A program made the position numbers and the translations under genes. From Streptomyces cavernae (GTDB lineage Bacteria; Actinomycetota; Actinomycetes; Streptomycetales; Streptomycetaceae), in assembly GCF_004023625.1 (NCBI RefSeq), contig NZ_ML137711.1:188993-252992 (forward strand): a DNA stretch of 64,000 nucleotides. The letters run 5' to 3'. Positions 16,124 through 25,086 of the stretch are shown one piece after another (position 1 is the first letter of the stretch; the number at the start of each line of letters is the position of its first letter). The notes under the pieces were generated by a model. That model did no database searches. It saw only the letters and a list, made by a program, of their open reading frames with translations, and was not told where the DNA came from.

Positions 16124-16885
16124 GTGAGCTACTCCGTGGGACGGGTCGCCGGTTTCGCCGGGGTCACGGTGCGCACGCTGCACCACTACGACGAGATCGG
16201 CCTGCTGGCGCCGAGCGAGCGCAGCCACGCCGGCCACCGGCGTTACAGCGACGCCGACCTCGACCGGCTGCAGCGGATCCTGTTCTACCGGGAGCTGGGC
16301 TTCCCGCTCGAGGAGGTCGCGGTACTGCTGGACGACCCGGAGGCGGACCCTCGGGAGCACCTGCGCCGTCAGCACCGGCTGCTGACCGACCGGATCGAGA
16401 AGCTGCAGATGATGGCCGCGGCCGTGGAGCGCGCGATGGAGGCGAGCAAGATGGGCATCAACCTCACGCCCGAGGAGAAGTTCGAGGTCTTCGGGGACAA
16501 GGACCCGGAGCAGTACGCCGAGGAGGCGGAGCAGCGCTGGGGCGGCACGGAGGCGTACGCCGAGTCCCAACGGCGTGTCGCCCGTTACACCAAGGACGAC
16601 TGGCAACGCATGCAGGACGAGGTCAAGGACTGGGGCGAGCGCTACGAGGCCCTCATGGAGGCCGGGGAGCCGGCGACCGGGGAGCGAGCCATGGACCTGG
16701 CCGAGGAGCACCGGCAGCACATCACCGGCTGGTACTACGAGTGCTCGTACGAGATGCACCGGGGGCTCGCCGAGATGTACGTCGCCGACGAGCGGTTCAA
16801 GACGTTCTACGACTCCATGCGGCCGGGGCTCGCCGAGCACCTCCGGGACGCGATCGTCGCCAACGCGGCCCGTCACGGTCAGTGA
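16124..16885 (+). CDS. tipA: TipAL, MerR-family thiopeptide-responsive activator
   Basis: GTG 16124 follows AAAGGAGCGGGA and yields 253 residues, the known length of TipAL. Residues 1-70 are the MerR HTH (YSVGRVAGFAGVTVRTLHHY, LERQLGF-like FYRELGFPLEEVA), followed by a coiled coil to about 109. The rest is the TipAS thiopeptide-binding domain (NLTPEEKFEVFGDKDPEQYA, then RVARYTKDDWQRMQDEV). TipAL is known to bind thiostrepton covalently through a cysteine; the candidate here is in WYYECSYEMHRG. It activates its own promoter. An internal start produces TipAS. Confidence 0.95.
   Translation: MSYSVGRVAGFAGVTVRTLHHYDEIGLLAPSERSHAGHRRYSDADLDRLQRILFYRELGFPLEEVAVLLDDPEADPREHLRRQHRLLTDRIEKLQMMAAAVERAMEASKMGINLTPEEKFEVFGDKDPEQYAEEAEQRWGGTEAYAESQRRVARYTKDDWQRMQDEVKDWGERYEALMEAGEPATGERAMDLAEEHRQHITGWYYECSYEMHRGLAEMYVADERFKTFYDSMRPGLAEHLRDAIVANAARHGQ
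16451..16885 (+). CDS. tipAS: TipAS, internal-start thiopeptide-binding protein
   Basis: In-frame ATG 16451 (codon 110 of TipAL) is preceded by GGAGG at 8 nt. It would give 144 residues, the same size as published TipAS, which lacks the HTH and is made in large excess as a drug-sequestering protein. The site of initiation is conserved with the known gene; expression here is inferred. Confidence 0.8.
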   Translation: MGINLTPEEKFEVFGDKDPEQYAEEAEQRWGGTEAYAESQRRVARYTKDDWQRMQDEVKDWGERYEALMEAGEPATGERAMDLAEEHRQHITGWYYECSYEMHRGLAEMYVADERFKTFYDSMRPGLAEHLRDAIVANAARHGQ

Positions 16886-16921
16886 GCCCTCGTCAGGAAC
16901 TCTTACCGCACTCCTGTCACT

Positions 16922-16961
16922 CCGGTAAGGGGCGTCCGCAATGGCGGACGCCCCTTACCGG
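16922..16961. terminator. bidirectional terminator between tipA and the YbjQ gene
   Basis: Perfect 18-bp arms (16922-16939 and 16944-16961) close a 4-nt AATG loop. There is no T-tract, as usual in Streptomyces. It lies between two convergent genes and can serve both. Confidence 0.85.
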
Positions 16962-17014
16962 GCTCCTCCTTGGCTCCTGCCTGGCACCACGTTGGCCACG
17001 TCCGGCCTACTGGG

Positions 17015-17380
17015 CTACTCCTTGGCGACGACGGCGGCCGTCCCGTACGCGCACACCTCGGTGCCGACGTCGGCCGCCTCGGTCACGTCGAAGCGCATCA
17101 TCAGCACCGCGTTGGCGCCACGCGCGCGTGCCTGATCGATGAGGCGCTCCATGGCCTGATTGCGGGTCTGCACCAGCGTCTTGGTGAGGCCCTTCAGCTC
17201 GCCGCCGACCATCGACTTCAGGCCCGCGCCGATCTGACTGCCCAGGTGCCGTGAGCGCACCGTGAGACCGAACACCTCGCCGATGACCTGCTCCACCCGG
17301 AAGCCGGGGACGTCGTTCGTGGTGACGACCAGTACGTCGGACTGGGGACCGAGACCCCCGCCGTATTCTTCGAGGCTCAT
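17015..17380 (-). CDS. YbjQ family (DUF74) protein
   Basis: The 121-residue protein carries the YbjQ/heavy-metal-binding domain: VLVVTTNDVPGFRVEQVIGE near residues 16-35, SQIGAGLKSMVGGELKGLTK and ARGANAVLMMRFDVTE. Family members form pentamers with a beta-rich fold; function is unsettled. It is about 16 residues longer at the N-terminus than E. coli YbjQ. It is convergent with tipA across the strong hairpin. No ribosome-binding site stands out before ATG 17380. Confidence 0.9.
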   Translation of the reverse strand: MSLEEYGGGLGPQSDVLVVTTNDVPGFRVEQVIGEVFGLTVRSRHLGSQIGAGLKSMVGGELKGLTKTLVQTRNQAMERLIDQARARGANAVLMMRFDVTEAADVGTEVCAYGTAAVVAKE

Positions 17381-17516
17381 GGCTCACAGCTTCGCCGCAG
17401 TCGGTACACAGCGCATCCCGGGGCGGCCGGTGGAACCTGGCGCCGTCACCCGACGTTGATAGCTTTGGACCGGCCAGAAGCCGTACTCTTCCTCACCCCC
17501 TCAGGAGCTCGGACCC

Positions 17517-18536
17517 GTGCAGACGCTTGCCCTTGGACCAAGCTGGTTGGATCCGGACTACCTGCTCGACACCTTCGGCATCTGGGGTCTGCTCCTCATC
17601 GTCTTCGCCGAGTCGGGGCTGCTCATCGGCTTCTTCCTGCCGGGCGACTCGCTGCTGTTCACGGCGGGCCTGCTGATCACCTCCGACCAGCTGGACTTCC
17701 CGCTGTGGGCCGCCATCGTGCTGATCTGCGTCGCCGCCATCCTCGGCGACCAGGCGGGCTACATGTTCGGCAAGAAGGTCGGGCCCGCGCTCTTCAAGCG
17801 CCCGGACTCCCGCCTGTTCAAACAGGAGAACGTCACCAAAGCGCACGAGTTCTTCGAGAAGTACGGTCCCAAGTCGCTGGTCCTGGCCCGCTTCGTGCCC
17901 ATCGTGAGGACGTTCACGCCGATCATCGCCGGCGTCAGCGGCATGCGGTACCGCTCGTTCCTGATCTTCAACGTGGTCGGCGGCATCCTGTGGGGCGCGG
18001 GCGTCACCCTGCTGGGCTCGTGGCTCGGCAAAATCGACTTCGTCAAGACGAACATCGAGCCGATCCTGCTGCTGATCGTCTTCCTTTCCGTGGTGCCGAT
18101 CATCATCGAGTTCCTCAGGGCGCGCAGCCAGGGGAAGAAGAACCCCTCCGGCCCCTCGGACCCCGCCGAGGCGGCACAGGGCCCCGCCATGGACGACGCG
18201 ACGACCCCGCTGCGTCTGACGGAGCTCCACGACGGTCAGGACCACCAGCAGAACCACCAGCGGCCCTCCCACCCGCAGGGCCAGGGCCCCGGGCAGCCGG
18301 GCTACCCGCAGGGCCCGGGCTACCAGCAGTCCCCCTACCCGTACGGCCAGGGCCAGGGCGCCGAGCCCAACCCGTACCAGCAGGACCAGGGCTATCAGCA
18401 GCCGTCGTACCCGCAGGGGCCGGGTTACCAGCAGTCTCCGTACCCGTACGGCCAGGGCCAGGGCCAGGGGCAGGGCGCCCAGCCGAACCCGTACCAGCAG
18501 GACCACGGCCACCAGCCGAACCCGTACCAGCAGTAG
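17517..18536 (+). CDS. DedA family membrane protein with low-complexity C-terminal tail
   Basis: GTG 17517 follows AGGAG at 9 nt; 339 residues. Residues 1-205 are a DedA/SNARE-associated domain with several membrane segments and the motifs AESGLLIGFFLPGDSLLF, GDQAGYMFGKKVG, FEKYGPKSLVLARFVPIVRT and the conserved Gly-rich VVGGILWGAGVTLLGSW. DedA proteins flip phospholipid carriers or aid membrane homeostasis. The last 90 residues are a Gln/Gly/Pro/Tyr-rich disordered tail built from a duplicated 35-residue unit; this is not part of the family and faces the cytoplasm if the usual topology holds. Confidence 0.9.
   Translation: MQTLALGPSWLDPDYLLDTFGIWGLLLIVFAESGLLIGFFLPGDSLLFTAGLLITSDQLDFPLWAAIVLICVAAILGDQAGYMFGKKVGPALFKRPDSRLFKQENVTKAHEFFEKYGPKSLVLARFVPIVRTFTPIIAGVSGMRYRSFLIFNVVGGILWGAGVTLLGSWLGKIDFVKTNIEPILLLIVFLSVVPIIIEFLRARSQGKKNPSGPSDPAEAAQGPAMDDATTPLRLTELHDGQDHQQNHQRPSHPQGQGPGQPGYPQGPGYQQSPYPYGQGQGAEPNPYQQDQGYQQPSYPQGPGYQQSPYPYGQGQGQGQGAQPNPYQQDHGHQPNPYQQ
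18306..18536 (+). repeat. 105-bp in-frame tandem duplication in the DedA tail
   Basis: A unit beginning QGPGYQQSPYPYGQGQG starts in DNA at 18306 and again at 18411 (105 bp, 35 codons). Shorter GQ and NPYQQD repeats occur inside it. The second copy carries extra GQ dipeptides, which suggests slippage within the unit. Confidence 0.85.
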
Positions 18537-18563
18537 CCGCCCGACCGGGCGGCAACGCTCGCG

Positions 18564-20216
18564 CTAGAAGCCGCGTGTCCGCTTGGCCGCGCGGCGGCCG
18601 GTCCCGCCGGCCGCGCCCGGCACCCGCAGGAACATCCGGGAGATCTCCGAGCCCAGGTGCACGCCGATGGCGATGGCCATCGAGAGGGTGGCGGCCTGGG
18701 TGATGGAGACCAAGCCCTTGTCGACGTTGTTCTGCGAGATCGCCAGGACACCGAAGTACGTGGCGGAACCGGGCAGCAGCGGCCCGATCGCGGCCGTCGT
18801 GTAGGGCAGCGCCGACGCGAACCGGTAGCGGGACAGCAACTGCCCGAACAGGCCCACCAGGCCCGCCGCCGCGGCCGTGGAGGCGACCGGTGAGAGTCCG
18901 CCTGCGTAGTGCATCGCCCCGTACACGCTCCAGGCCACGCCCCCGTTGAGCGTCACCAGCAGCACGGTCGACCGCTCTTGCTGGAGCAGGATCGCGAAGG
19001 TCAGCGACAGCAGCATGGAGGCGGCGAGCTGCCACAGCGGCCGCTCGGCGCCCGCCAGCGCCGCGTCCGGGTTGAGCTCCGCGCCCAGTTCCACCCCGAA
19101 GTAGAGAACCAGCAGCACACCGATGACGATGCCGACGTAGAAGTACATGACCTCCAGCAGTCGGGCCGAGGCGGTGATGTAGAAGCCGGTGAGGCCGTCC
19201 TGGACGCCCGCCACCAGCGCCCGGCCCGGCAGCAGCGCGAACAGCCCACCCGTGATGACCGCGGACGCCGCCACGTCCACGTGCGCGAGCGTCAGCGTCA
19301 CCCCGATCGCGGCCGGCGGCATCGCCGCCACCGTGAACTGGTAGAACTCCGGCAGCCCTCGCCCCGCGCAGAGCCAGGCCAGCCGGTCGCCGAGCATCGC
19401 GCCGAGCGCCGCCGCCACGAACACGATCACGTCACCGCCGACCAGGACGGAGGCCGCACCCGCGAGGAGCCCGCTGGCCACGGTCAGCGCCCAGCCGGGG
19501 TAGGGGTGCCGGTTGCGGCGGATCTCGGCGAGCCGCCGGTAGGCCTCCTCCAGGGAGATGTCGGTCTCGGGGTCGCTCAGGTCGTCGACGAGCTGGAACA
19601 CGGCCGCCAGCCGCGTGTAGTCCGTGCCCCGGCGGCGCACCGTCCGTGACGCGGTCACCGGATCGTCGACCAGGGACGGCTGGTAGGAGATCGACAGCAG
19701 GGTGAAGGTGACGTTGGGCTCGCAGCGGTCCAGGCCGTAGGACCGGCACACGGCGAACATCGCCGCCTCCACGTCCTCGGCGCCCTCCCCGCCGGCCAGC
19801 AGCAGTTCGCCGATCCGGAGGGTGAGATCGAGCACACGCGGTACGGCGGGCCCCGTCTCGTCCTGCCGCTGCACCGGCTCCGGCGCGGGCCGCTCGGTCA
19901 CCGGCAGCCGCAGCATGGTGCGCATCCGGTCCTGCCAGGGGGCGTCCTTGGTGAGCCTCACCATCGGGACGCCGGTCGCCGGGGTGAAGGCGGCGGCGTG
20001 ACCGTCGCTGTACGTTCTCGGCGTGTTGAAGGCGGAACCCTCGGGTTCAGCCTGCTGCGGCACCTCGAGCCCCTTGGGGATCGCGAACTCCGACGTCGTG
20101 GAGGACTCGTCGTCGACCCCACCGCGCTGCGGCGTCACCACGCCCAGCGGCTGGGTGAACGCGCTCCTCGCCTCGTCCGACTGCGGCTTGAGGTCCTCCG
20201 CCCCCGGCTCAGCCAC
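18564..20216 (-). CDS. threonine/serine exporter family protein (ThrE-like)
   Basis: Starting at GTG 20216 gives 550 residues; a longer reading frame runs upstream but codes for Arg/Gly-rich residues without family likeness. Residues 1-120 are polar and probably disordered. The ThrE N-domain begins near 125 (VLDLTLRIGELLLAGGEGAE, then YGLDRCEPNVTFTLLSISY) and is followed by about ten membrane helices, including LFALLPGRALVAGVQDGLTG. The family exports threonine and serine in corynebacteria. The single polypeptide contains both the ThrE (DUF1212) and ThrE_2 halves. The substrate in this organism is inference. Confidence 0.85.
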   Translation of the reverse strand: MAEPGAEDLKPQSDEARSAFTQPLGVVTPQRGGVDDESSTTSEFAIPKGLEVPQQAEPEGSAFNTPRTYSDGHAAAFTPATGVPMVRLTKDAPWQDRMRTMLRLPVTERPAPEPVQRQDETGPAVPRVLDLTLRIGELLLAGGEGAEDVEAAMFAVCRSYGLDRCEPNVTFTLLSISYQPSLVDDPVTASRTVRRRGTDYTRLAAVFQLVDDLSDPETDISLEEAYRRLAEIRRNRHPYPGWALTVASGLLAGAASVLVGGDVIVFVAAALGAMLGDRLAWLCAGRGLPEFYQFTVAAMPPAAIGVTLTLAHVDVAASAVITGGLFALLPGRALVAGVQDGLTGFYITASARLLEVMYFYVGIVIGVLLVLYFGVELGAELNPDAALAGAERPLWQLAASMLLSLTFAILLQQERSTVLLVTLNGGVAWSVYGAMHYAGGLSPVASTAAAAGLVGLFGQLLSRYRFASALPYTTAAIGPLLPGSATYFGVLAISQNNVDKGLVSITQAATLSMAIAIGVHLGSEISRMFLRVPGAAGGTGRRAAKRTRGF

Positions 20217-20307
20217 CAGTGCCCCGCCCCACCTCTCGTGTCGTCGCGACCGTGATCCCGTACCCGTGTTCCTGGGCCACGCCTCAGTATGCGCACGGAC
20301 AAGAGAA

Positions 20308-20343
20308 CGGGCCGCGTGCCCCCTCAGGAGTTCACGCGGCCCG
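20308..20343 (-). terminator. terminator downstream of ppa
   Basis: CGGGCCGCGTG (20308-20318) pairs with CACGCGGCCCG (20333-20343) across a 14-nt loop. It starts 15 bp beyond the ppa stop, in the gap before the ThrE-like gene. Confidence 0.75.
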
Positions 20344-20357
20344 CAGGTCACAGGAGG

Positions 20358-20849
20358 TCAGTGACCGCCCTGCTCCTTGAAGCGCTTGTACGACCGCTCG
20401 ATCTCGGCCTCCGCGTCCGTGCGGCCCACCCAGTTGGCGCCCTCGACGGACTTGCCGGGCTCCAGGTCCTTGTAGACCTCGAAGAAGTGCTGGATCTCCA
20501 GGCGGTCGAACTCGGACACGTGGTGGATGTCACGCAGGTGCTCCACGCGCGGGTCGTGCGCCGGGACGCACAGCAGCTTGTCGTCGCCGCCGGCCTCGTC
20601 CGTCATGCGGAACATGCCGATCGCGCGGCACTGGATGAGGCAGCCCGGGAAGGTCGGCTCGTCCAGGATGACCAGCGCGTCCAGCGGGTCGCCGTCCTCG
20701 CCGAGGGTGTTCTCGACGAAGCCGTAGTCCGCCGGGTAGCTGGTCGAGGTGAAGAGACGACGGTCCAGGCGGATCCGACCGGTCTCGTGGTCCACCTCGT
20801 ACTTGTTCCGCGAACCCTTAGGGATCTCGATCGTGACGTCGAACTCCAC
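20358..20849 (-). CDS. ppa: inorganic pyrophosphatase
   Basis: I chose GTG 20849, six nt after AAGGAG, which gives the standard family start ([20 protein letters not shown]) and 163 residues; starts at 20873 or 20864 would place the ribosome-binding site inside the gene. Active-site motifs of family I are intact: [32 protein letters not shown] and [14 protein letters not shown]. The enzyme hydrolyses pyrophosphate to phosphate and drives biosynthesis; it is a cytoplasmic hexamer in bacteria. Single gene with its own terminator, divergent from dacB with an 80-bp gap. Confidence 0.95.
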   Translation of the reverse strand: MEFDVTIEIPKGSRNKYEVDHETGRIRLDRRLFTSTSYPADYGFVENTLGEDGDPLDALVILDEPTFPGCLIQCRAIGMFRMTDEAGGDDKLLCVPAHDPRVEHLRDIHHVSEFDRLEIQHFFEVYKDLEPGKSVEGANWVGRTDAEAEIERSYKRFKEQGGH

Positions 20850-20928
20850 CGATGGCTCCTTCATGATCAACACATAGTTCTGGTGGTTAAGTGTCCCTCA
20901 CGCAGGTGTGTGATCGCGAAAGGGGCTG

Positions 20929-22587
20929 GTGGTCGTGCCAGAGCTGAAACCTTGGCGGGGCGCGCGACCGCATGTTGCGCGGGTCGTGCGCGCCCTGCGG
21001 CCGCACCGCGAGCGGCTCACGGCGCGGGTGAAACCGCATGGTCAGCGGCTCGCCGCGGCCGTGAAGCCGCACGGCGTCCGGCTTGCCGAGGCCGTCCGGC
21101 CGCGGGGTGCGCGGGTCGTCGAGCTCGTACGGGAAACGAAGCCGAACACCTGGCAGCTCACGGCCGGCGCCGCCACCCTCGGCCTGGTGCTGTCGGCCGG
21201 TGCGGTGACCGCGGCCGGTCCCTGGGACTCCACGGGTCAGCGTACGGCGGAGCGCGACCGGGCCGCTGCCCTCGAGACCGCGGGTGGCGCAGATCACGGC
21301 CCTACGTCCGGTACGTCCGGCTCCGCTTCCGGGGTGGTCAAGCCCGCGCCGAGCGCCCCCGCGGTCCTCTCGGGCCTCGGCGGCGCCGTACCGTCCCCCG
21401 CGGAGCGCGCCCTGGCCCGGGTACTGGACCCGCTGCTCGACGCCCCGGCCCCGGGCGGGGCGAACACGGCCGCCGTCGCCGACGTGGCGACCGGGAAGCT
21501 GCTCTACGGCAAGGACGCGGGGCGGATGCTCACCCCGGCCTCCACCACGAAGATCGCCACCGCGGTCGCAGCGCTGTCCGCGGCCGGCGCCGACCACCGC
21601 ATCACCACGCGCACGGTCCTCGAACCCTCCGCCGACAAGGTCGTCCTCGTCGGCGGCGGCGACCCCACACTCACCGCGCGCGAGAAGACGGCCGGCAACG
21701 CGAGCCTGCGTACGCTCGCCGACGCGACGGCCCGCGCCCTGAAGGCCCGCGGCAAGGACGCGGTGACCCTGTCGTACGACACCTCCCTGTACAGCGGGCC
21801 GACCGAGCACGCCATCGGGGTCAACGACAACCTCGCACCGGTCGTGCCGCTCATGGCCGACGAAGGCCGGCTGGACGACTCCACCCGCGGCCCCGCACCG
21901 CGCGGCCCGGACCCGGCGGCCGACGCGGCCCGGACCTTCGCCGACCTGCTGGCCGAGCGGGGGATCAAAGCCAAGGCACCGGGCCGTCCCAAGGCACCGG
22001 GCCGAGCCAAGGCCTCCCCCCGCGCCACGGAACTGGCCTCGGTGCAGTCGCCGCCGCTGTCCGCCCTGGTCGAGCGGATGCTGACCAACAGCGACAACGA
22101 CATCGCCGAGGCACTTGCCCGGCAGACGGCGCTGGCGTCGGGAGAGCCGGCCTCCTTCGACGGCGCGGCGGCGGCGGTCGGTTCCCGGCTGGCCGAGCTG
22201 GGACTGCCGCTGAAGGGTGCGAGGTTCGCCGACGGCAGCGGCCTGGACCGCGCGGACCGGCTCTCCGCGGGCCTGCTGACGGCCCTGCTGGCGCTCGCCG
22301 GGGACACCGCCCATCCGGAGCTGCGGTCCGTCCTGACGGGCCTGCCCGTGGCCGGCTTCACCGGCACCCTCAGCCACCGCTACTCCGACGAATCCCCGGC
22401 AACAGGCCTGGTCCGCGCCAAAACGGGCACCCTCACCGGAGTGAACACCCTGGCGGGCACGGTGGTGGACACGGACGGCCGTCTGCTGGCCTTCGCGTTC
22501 CTCGCCTCCCGCACGACGGACCCGCAGGCGGCCCAGCAGACTCTGGATCGCGCCGCCACGGCGCTGGCGGGCTGCGGCTGCCGCTGA
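20929..22587 (+). CDS. dacB: D-alanyl-D-alanine carboxypeptidase/endopeptidase, PBP4 type
   Basis: The 552-residue protein starts at GTG 20929 (AAAGGGG just upstream). Residues 13-67 are five 11-residue basic repeats, followed by a membrane anchor (about 75-95) and a Ser/Gly linker. The peptidase S13 domain has all three penicillin-binding motifs: STTK with nucleophile Ser205, SDN at 388-390 and KTG at 498-500. It trims or cleaves peptidoglycan peptides outside the membrane. The repeats would lie on the cytoplasmic side and are not a family feature. The protein ends with CGCR. Confidence 0.92.
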   Translation: MVVPELKPWRGARPHVARVVRALRPHRERLTARVKPHGQRLAAAVKPHGVRLAEAVRPRGARVVELVRETKPNTWQLTAGAATLGLVLSAGAVTAAGPWDSTGQRTAERDRAAALETAGGADHGPTSGTSGSASGVVKPAPSAPAVLSGLGGAVPSPAERALARVLDPLLDAPAPGGANTAAVADVATGKLLYGKDAGRMLTPASTTKIATAVAALSAAGADHRITTRTVLEPSADKVVLVGGGDPTLTAREKTAGNASLRTLADATARALKARGKDAVTLSYDTSLYSGPTEHAIGVNDNLAPVVPLMADEGRLDDSTRGPAPRGPDPAADAARTFADLLAERGIKAKAPGRPKAPGRAKASPRATELASVQSPPLSALVERMLTNSDNDIAEALARQTALASGEPASFDGAAAAVGSRLAELGLPLKGARFADGSGLDRADRLSAGLLTALLALAGDTAHPELRSVLTGLPVAGFTGTLSHRYSDESPATGLVRAKTGTLTGVNTLAGTVVDTDGRLLAFAFLASRTTDPQAAQQTLDRAATALAGCGCR

Positions 22588-22677
22588 CCGGCCGCCGCCA
22601 CCCGGCACCGCTCCCGGAAGGCGCCCGGGATCTCGTACCCCTAACCGCTTGTGGATCCGCTCACGTACGGTTGACGC

Positions 22678-23805
22678 ATGACGAGCATCGGTGGTGCGGA
22701 GATGGTCGACTGGAATCTCGCGGTGGCGACCGCGACCCGGCTCGTGAGGCCGGGTCCGGAGATCAGCCGCGACGACGCGCGCGCCGTGGTCGCCGAACTG
22801 CGCCGGCACGCGAAAGCGTCCGAGCAGCATGTGCGCGGCTTCACGCAGATGGGCGCCGAGGAGGGTCACGACACCCCGGTACTCGTCGTCGACCGCCCCG
22901 GCTGGGTGCGGGCCAACGTCGCCGGGTTCCGGGAGATCCTCAAACCACTCCTCGAAAAGATGCAGGAACGCCGCGGCAGCACCCCCGGCGGGGCCGTGCT
23001 CGGCGCCGTCGGCGGCAAGGTCACCGGCGTGGAACTGGGCATGCTGCTGTCGTTCCTGGCCTCGCGGGTGCTGGGCCAGTACGAGACGTTCGCCCCGGCC
23101 ACCCGGGAACTGCCCGCCGGGGAGAACGGCGGCGGCCGGCTGCTGCTGGTGGCCCCGAACATCGTCCACGTGGAGCGCGAACTCGACGTGCAGCCCCATG
23201 ACTTCCGGCTGTGGGTGTGCCTGCACGAGGAGACGCACCGCACCCAGTTCACGGCGGTGCCCTGGCTGCGCGATCACCTCGAGGGCGAAATCCAGTCGTT
23301 CCTCGGGGAGACCGACGTCGATCCGATGACCGTCCTGGAGCGCATCCGGGAGGCCGCCCAGTCGCTGGCCGGCGGGCGCCCCGAGGGCGAGGAGGGCGAG
23401 GACGGCGGGCGGTCCTTCGTGGAACTGGTGCAGACCCCCGCCCAGCGCGAGATCCTGAGCCGGCTCACCGCGGTGATGTCGCTGCTCGAGGGCCATGCCG
23501 ACTTCGTGATGGACGGCGTCGGGCCGGATGTCGTGCCGACCGTCGCCGAGATCCGCGAGAAGTTCCAGCAGCGCCGCCAGCGCGGGGCGTCCCGGCTGGA
23601 CCTGGCCCTGCGCAAACTGCTCGGCCTCGACGCCAAGCTCCGCCAGTACCGCGACGGCGAACGCTTCGTACGAGCCGTCGTCGACCAGGTCGGCATGGAC
23701 GGTTTCAACCGGGTGTGGACCTCCCCCAACACGCTGCCCACCAAGGCCGAGATCGCCAAACCGGCGGACTGGATCGCCCGGGTGCACCGCAAGGCCGAGC
23801 AGTAG
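22678..23805 (+). CDS. zinc-dependent metalloprotease, DUF2342/F420-associated family
   Basis: The 375-residue protein contains the gluzincin-like motif LHEETHRTQF (His183, Glu184, His187) and a downstream EGHADFVMD that may give the third ligand. The rest (DWNLAVATATRLVRPGP at the start, VLVVDRPGWVRANVAGFREI) is typical of the DUF2342 family annotated as coenzyme F420 biosynthesis-associated. No signal peptide is visible, so it is cytoplasmic. ATG 22678 lies exactly 6 nt after TACGGT, suggesting a leaderless mRNA. It precedes tilS, as in other actinobacteria; substrate unknown. Confidence 0.87.
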   Translation: MTSIGGAEMVDWNLAVATATRLVRPGPEISRDDARAVVAELRRHAKASEQHVRGFTQMGAEEGHDTPVLVVDRPGWVRANVAGFREILKPLLEKMQERRGSTPGGAVLGAVGGKVTGVELGMLLSFLASRVLGQYETFAPATRELPAGENGGGRLLLVAPNIVHVERELDVQPHDFRLWVCLHEETHRTQFTAVPWLRDHLEGEIQSFLGETDVDPMTVLERIREAAQSLAGGRPEGEEGEDGGRSFVELVQTPAQREILSRLTAVMSLLEGHADFVMDGVGPDVVPTVAEIREKFQQRRQRGASRLDLALRKLLGLDAKLRQYRDGERFVRAVVDQVGMDGFNRVWTSPNTLPTKAEIAKPADWIARVHRKAEQ

Positions 23806-24051
23806 CCGGGCGGGAGCAGCGGGGGAGCGATCGCCGGGGGCGTGAACCGCGGACGTGTGACCGGTGGGGCGCAGGGGTAGCGCGATTCGGCCGACGAAAG
23901 GTAAATACCCCTTCAATCACCCGTCCGAGGGACCGTGAGCCCGGAGCGGGCGTGCAATGCTCGGGGAGCGGCTCGGTTCTGTCACCATCTATACACTCTG
24001 CGTGACCGTCCTCGGGCTCACCCCCCGAAAACTTCATGAAGGGAACCGGAC

Positions 24052-25086
24052 ATGGGTCCCCATCCAGCGGTCGCGGCGATACGCCTGGCGGTGCGCCGCG
24101 TCCTCCACGACATCCTCACCGAGCACACCTCCCCGGGGGCCTCCCCCGCCGAGGCGGCCCCGCCCTCGCCCCTCGTGCTCGTCGCGTGCTCCGGCGGCGC
24201 AGACTCCACGGCCCTCGCCTCCGCCCTCGCCTTCGAAGCCCCCAAACTCGGCATCCGCGCCGGTGGCATCACCGTCGACCACGGTCTGCAGCCCGGCTCG
24301 GACCAGCGCGCCCGAGAGGTCGCCGACCGCCTTGTCCACCTCGGCCTCCACCCGGTCGAGGCCGTCGCCGTGACCGTCGGCCGGGGCGGCGGTCCCGAAG
24401 CGGCCGCCCGTGACGCGCGCTACGGCGCCCTGGACGCAGCCGCCGAACGCCACGGCGCCGTCGCCGTCCTGCTCGGCCACACCCGGGACGACCAAGCCGA
24501 AACCGTCCTGCTGGGACTCGCCCGCGGCTCCGGCATCCGCTCCCTGTCCGGAATGGCACCCGTCTCCGGAGGTCCGGGGGCCGTCGGCCGTTACCGCCGC
24601 CCCTTCCTCCAGCTCGACCGGCAGACCGCCCGCAAGGCCTGCCTGGTCCAGTCCCTCCCCGTCTGGGACGACCCCCACAACGCCGACCCGGCCTACACCC
24701 GGTCCCGGCTGCGCCACGAGGGCCTGCCCGCCCTGGAGAAGGCGCTCGGCAAGGGCGTCGTCGAGGCCCTCGCCCGTACCGCACAGCTCTCCCGCGACGA
24801 CGCCGACGCCCTCGACGCCTGGGCCGGCCAGGCCGAGGCCTCCGTGCGCGACGAGGCGGGTCTGCTGGAGTGCGCGAAGCTCTACGCGCTGCCGCCCGCC
24901 GTCCGCCGCCGCATTCTGCGCCGCGCCGCCATCGAGGCCGGTGCGCCCGCCGGTTCGCTGTTCGCCCGGCACATCGAAGAGGTCGACAAACTGATCACCG
25001 GCTGGCGCGGCCAGGGAGCCATCAATCTGCCCGGCAAGGTGGTCGCCCAGCGGCAGGGTGGCAGACTGGTGATTCGGCAAGGCTGA
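24052..25086 (+). CDS. tilS: tRNA(Ile)-lysidine synthase
   Basis: ATG 24052 follows AAGGGAACCGGAC. The 344-residue protein has the PP-loop [10 protein letters not shown], then [17 protein letters not shown] and [20 protein letters not shown], and the motif [19 protein letters not shown] near residue 215. TilS adds lysine to C34 of tRNA-Ile(CAU) using ATP, changing its codon and amino acid identity; the function is essential. It is upstream of hpt and ftsH, an order widely conserved in bacteria. It is shorter than E. coli TilS, lacking a full C-terminal domain, which is normal for actinobacteria. Confidence 0.95.
   Translation: MGPHPAVAAIRLAVRRVLHDILTEHTSPGASPAEAAPPSPLVLVACSGGADSTALASALAFEAPKLGIRAGGITVDHGLQPGSDQRAREVADRLVHLGLHPVEAVAVTVGRGGGPEAAARDARYGALDAAAERHGAVAVLLGHTRDDQAETVLLGLARGSGIRSLSGMAPVSGGPGAVGRYRRPFLQLDRQTARKACLVQSLPVWDDPHNADPAYTRSRLRHEGLPALEKALGKGVVEALARTAQLSRDDADALDAWAGQAEASVRDEAGLLECAKLYALPPAVRRRILRRAAIEAGAPAGSLFARHIEEVDKLITGWRGQGAINLPGKVVAQRQGGRLVIRQG

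Noticed and set aside
20887..23916. 1009-codon open frame on the minus strand
   Set aside because: It covers dacB and the DUF2342 protease on the other strand, both with intact active-site motifs; high G+C keeps the antisense frame open.
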